Source: Actinomycetes bacterium (GTDB taxonomy: Bacteria; Actinomycetota; Actinomycetes; Streptosporangiales; Streptosporangiaceae). From it: 7,219 bases of DNA. The translations under genes and the position numbers were made by a program. The stretch's first letter is position 1; each line of letters opens with the position of its first letter. Shown one piece after another: positions 6,697 to 7,219 of the stretch. The notes under the pieces are model-generated. The model had not been told where the DNA came from, did no database searches, and saw nothing but the letters and a program-made list of their open reading frames with translations. The DNA is taken from assembly GCA_025964635.1 (NCBI GenBank), contig JAOPYP010000443.1, positions 1 through 7,219 on the forward strand. Reading direction: 5' to 3'.

Positions 6697-6712
6697 CGGC
6701 GAGGCCTCGCCG
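6697..6712. promoter_or_regulatory. Perfect 16-bp palindrome in divergent promoter region (candidate operator)
   Basis: CGGCGAGGCCTCGCCG reads the same on both strands over 16 bp with no spacer. It lies in the 171-bp gap between the minus-strand LigD-type gene and the + strand DinB-like gene, near where a -35 box for the former would sit. Dyads of this size in divergent promoters are often bound by dimeric repressors. As a hairpin it would have no free loop, so a terminator is less likely. A small 6-bp stem with a GAC loop follows at 6716-6730. Short palindromes are common in such GC-rich DNA, so function is unproven. Confidence 0.35.
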
Positions 6713-6806
6713 CCTGCGGGTGACGCCCGCCGGCACCGCCCCCCCGGCGACGCCGAGTTCCGGGGCCGGCCGATGAGTCCCGGGCCCCGGCGGCGTCCTA
6801 CTCAGC

Positions 6807-7219
6807 ATGAGCGACACAATGGTGGATCTCATGCCCGCGGCGCAGCGCCTGGCCGGCCTGGTCGCGCGCGTCAGCGACGACGAGCTGGGCCGGCCGACCC
6901 CCTGCCCGGCGTACACCCTCGGCGACCTGATCGAGCACATCGGCGGGATGGCCCTGGCGTTCCGGGCCGCGGCGCAGAAGGACACCGCCAGCTCGCACGT
7001 GAACCACGCCCCCGCCGGGGACGCCGCCCTCCTGGAGGAGGGATGGCGGGAAAGGATCCCGGCCGATCTCGCCGCGCTGGCCCGGGCCTGGGCCGTGCCG
7101 GAGGCGTGGACCGGGATGACCCGGATCGCCAGCCAGGACGCGCCCGCGGAGATGGTCGGCATCACGGTCGCTGACGAGCTGGTGGTGCACGGCTGGGACG
7201 TGGCCCGCGCGACCGGGCA
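6807..7219 (+). CDS. DinB-fold metalloprotein, TIGR03086/mycothiol-dependent maleylpyruvate isomerase-like, 3'-truncated
   Basis: An open frame from the ATG at 6807 to the window edge gives 137 residues with no stop, so the C-terminus is missing. The pattern TPCPAYTLGDLIEHIGGM (31-48) and the later DELVVHGWDVARATG (123-137) are hallmarks of the actinobacterial TIGR03086/MDMPI N-terminal family, a four-helix DinB-like bundle binding a divalent metal. Likely ligands are His44, Glu124 and His128; the Glu-x3-His spacing matches Glu144/His148 of Corynebacterium glutamicum maleylpyruvate isomerase, as I recall it. Such proteins act as mycothiol-dependent isomerases or transferases, though most are uncharacterised. 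An in-frame stop at 6774-6776 limits the start; the ATGs at 6819 and 6831 are alternatives. No Shine-Dalgarno is seen before 6807, so a leaderless start is possible. It is divergent from the LigD-type gene. Confidence 0.85.
   Translation, partial: MSDTMVDLMPAAQRLAGLVARVSDDELGRPTPCPAYTLGDLIEHIGGMALAFRAAAQKDTASSHVNHAPAGDAALLEEGWRERIPADLAALARAWAVPEAWTGMTRIASQDAPAEMVGITVADELVVHGWDVARATG

Noticed and set aside
6674..6804. CTACTCA occurring at 6674-6680 and 6798-6804 in the divergent gap
   Set aside because: A 7-bp direct repeat with no symmetry and no consistent placement relative to either start is too weak to call a regulatory site.
6638..7174. Plus-strand 178-residue open frame from the divergent gap into the DinB-like gene
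   Set aside because: The overlapping frame from 6807 has the DinB-family metal ligands and conserved motifs; this one is Arg/Gly/Pro-rich with no recognised fold.

Overview
The window looks like chromosomal DNA from a high-GC actinomycete. Base composition is strongly GC-rich, with G or C at most third codon positions. The right-edge gene belongs to the DinB-like family of mycothiol-dependent enzymes, and the LigD-type polymerase domain is encoded as a separate gene, as in many actinomycetes. The genus cannot be fixed from the sequence alone.

Positions 1-5522 hold one tightly packed + strand gene set, probably the end of a longer operon that enters from the left. In order it encodes the C-terminal part of a nitronate monooxygenase-type flavoprotein (5' end outside the window), a crotonase/enoyl-CoA hydratase-family protein, a classical short-chain dehydrogenase/reductase (SDR), acetoacetyl-CoA synthetase, and a metallo-beta-lactamase (MBL)-fold hydrolase. 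Spacings are 38 bp, a 4-bp ATGA overlap, 23 bp and a 26-bp overlap, which fits one transcript with translational coupling. The best-supported function is activation of acetoacetate to acetoacetyl-CoA. The other four look like tailoring steps of an acyl-CoA catabolic route whose substrate cannot be read from the sequence.

A 138-bp convergent gap (5523-5660) separates this operon from a minus-strand gene (5661-6635) for a stand-alone LigD polymerase/primase domain of bacterial non-homologous end joining. A 171-bp divergent intergenic region (6636-6806) carries a perfect 16-bp palindrome and a possible -10 element for the minus-strand gene. The window ends inside a + strand gene (from 6807) for a TIGR03086/maleylpyruvate isomerase-like DinB-fold metalloprotein.

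No RNA genes, CRISPR arrays, insertion sequences or phage genes were seen. The main points of interest are the composition of the catabolic operon, a crotonase that appears to lack both canonical catalytic glutamates, the palindrome in the divergent promoter region, and a perfect 11-bp tandem duplication across the first stop codon.
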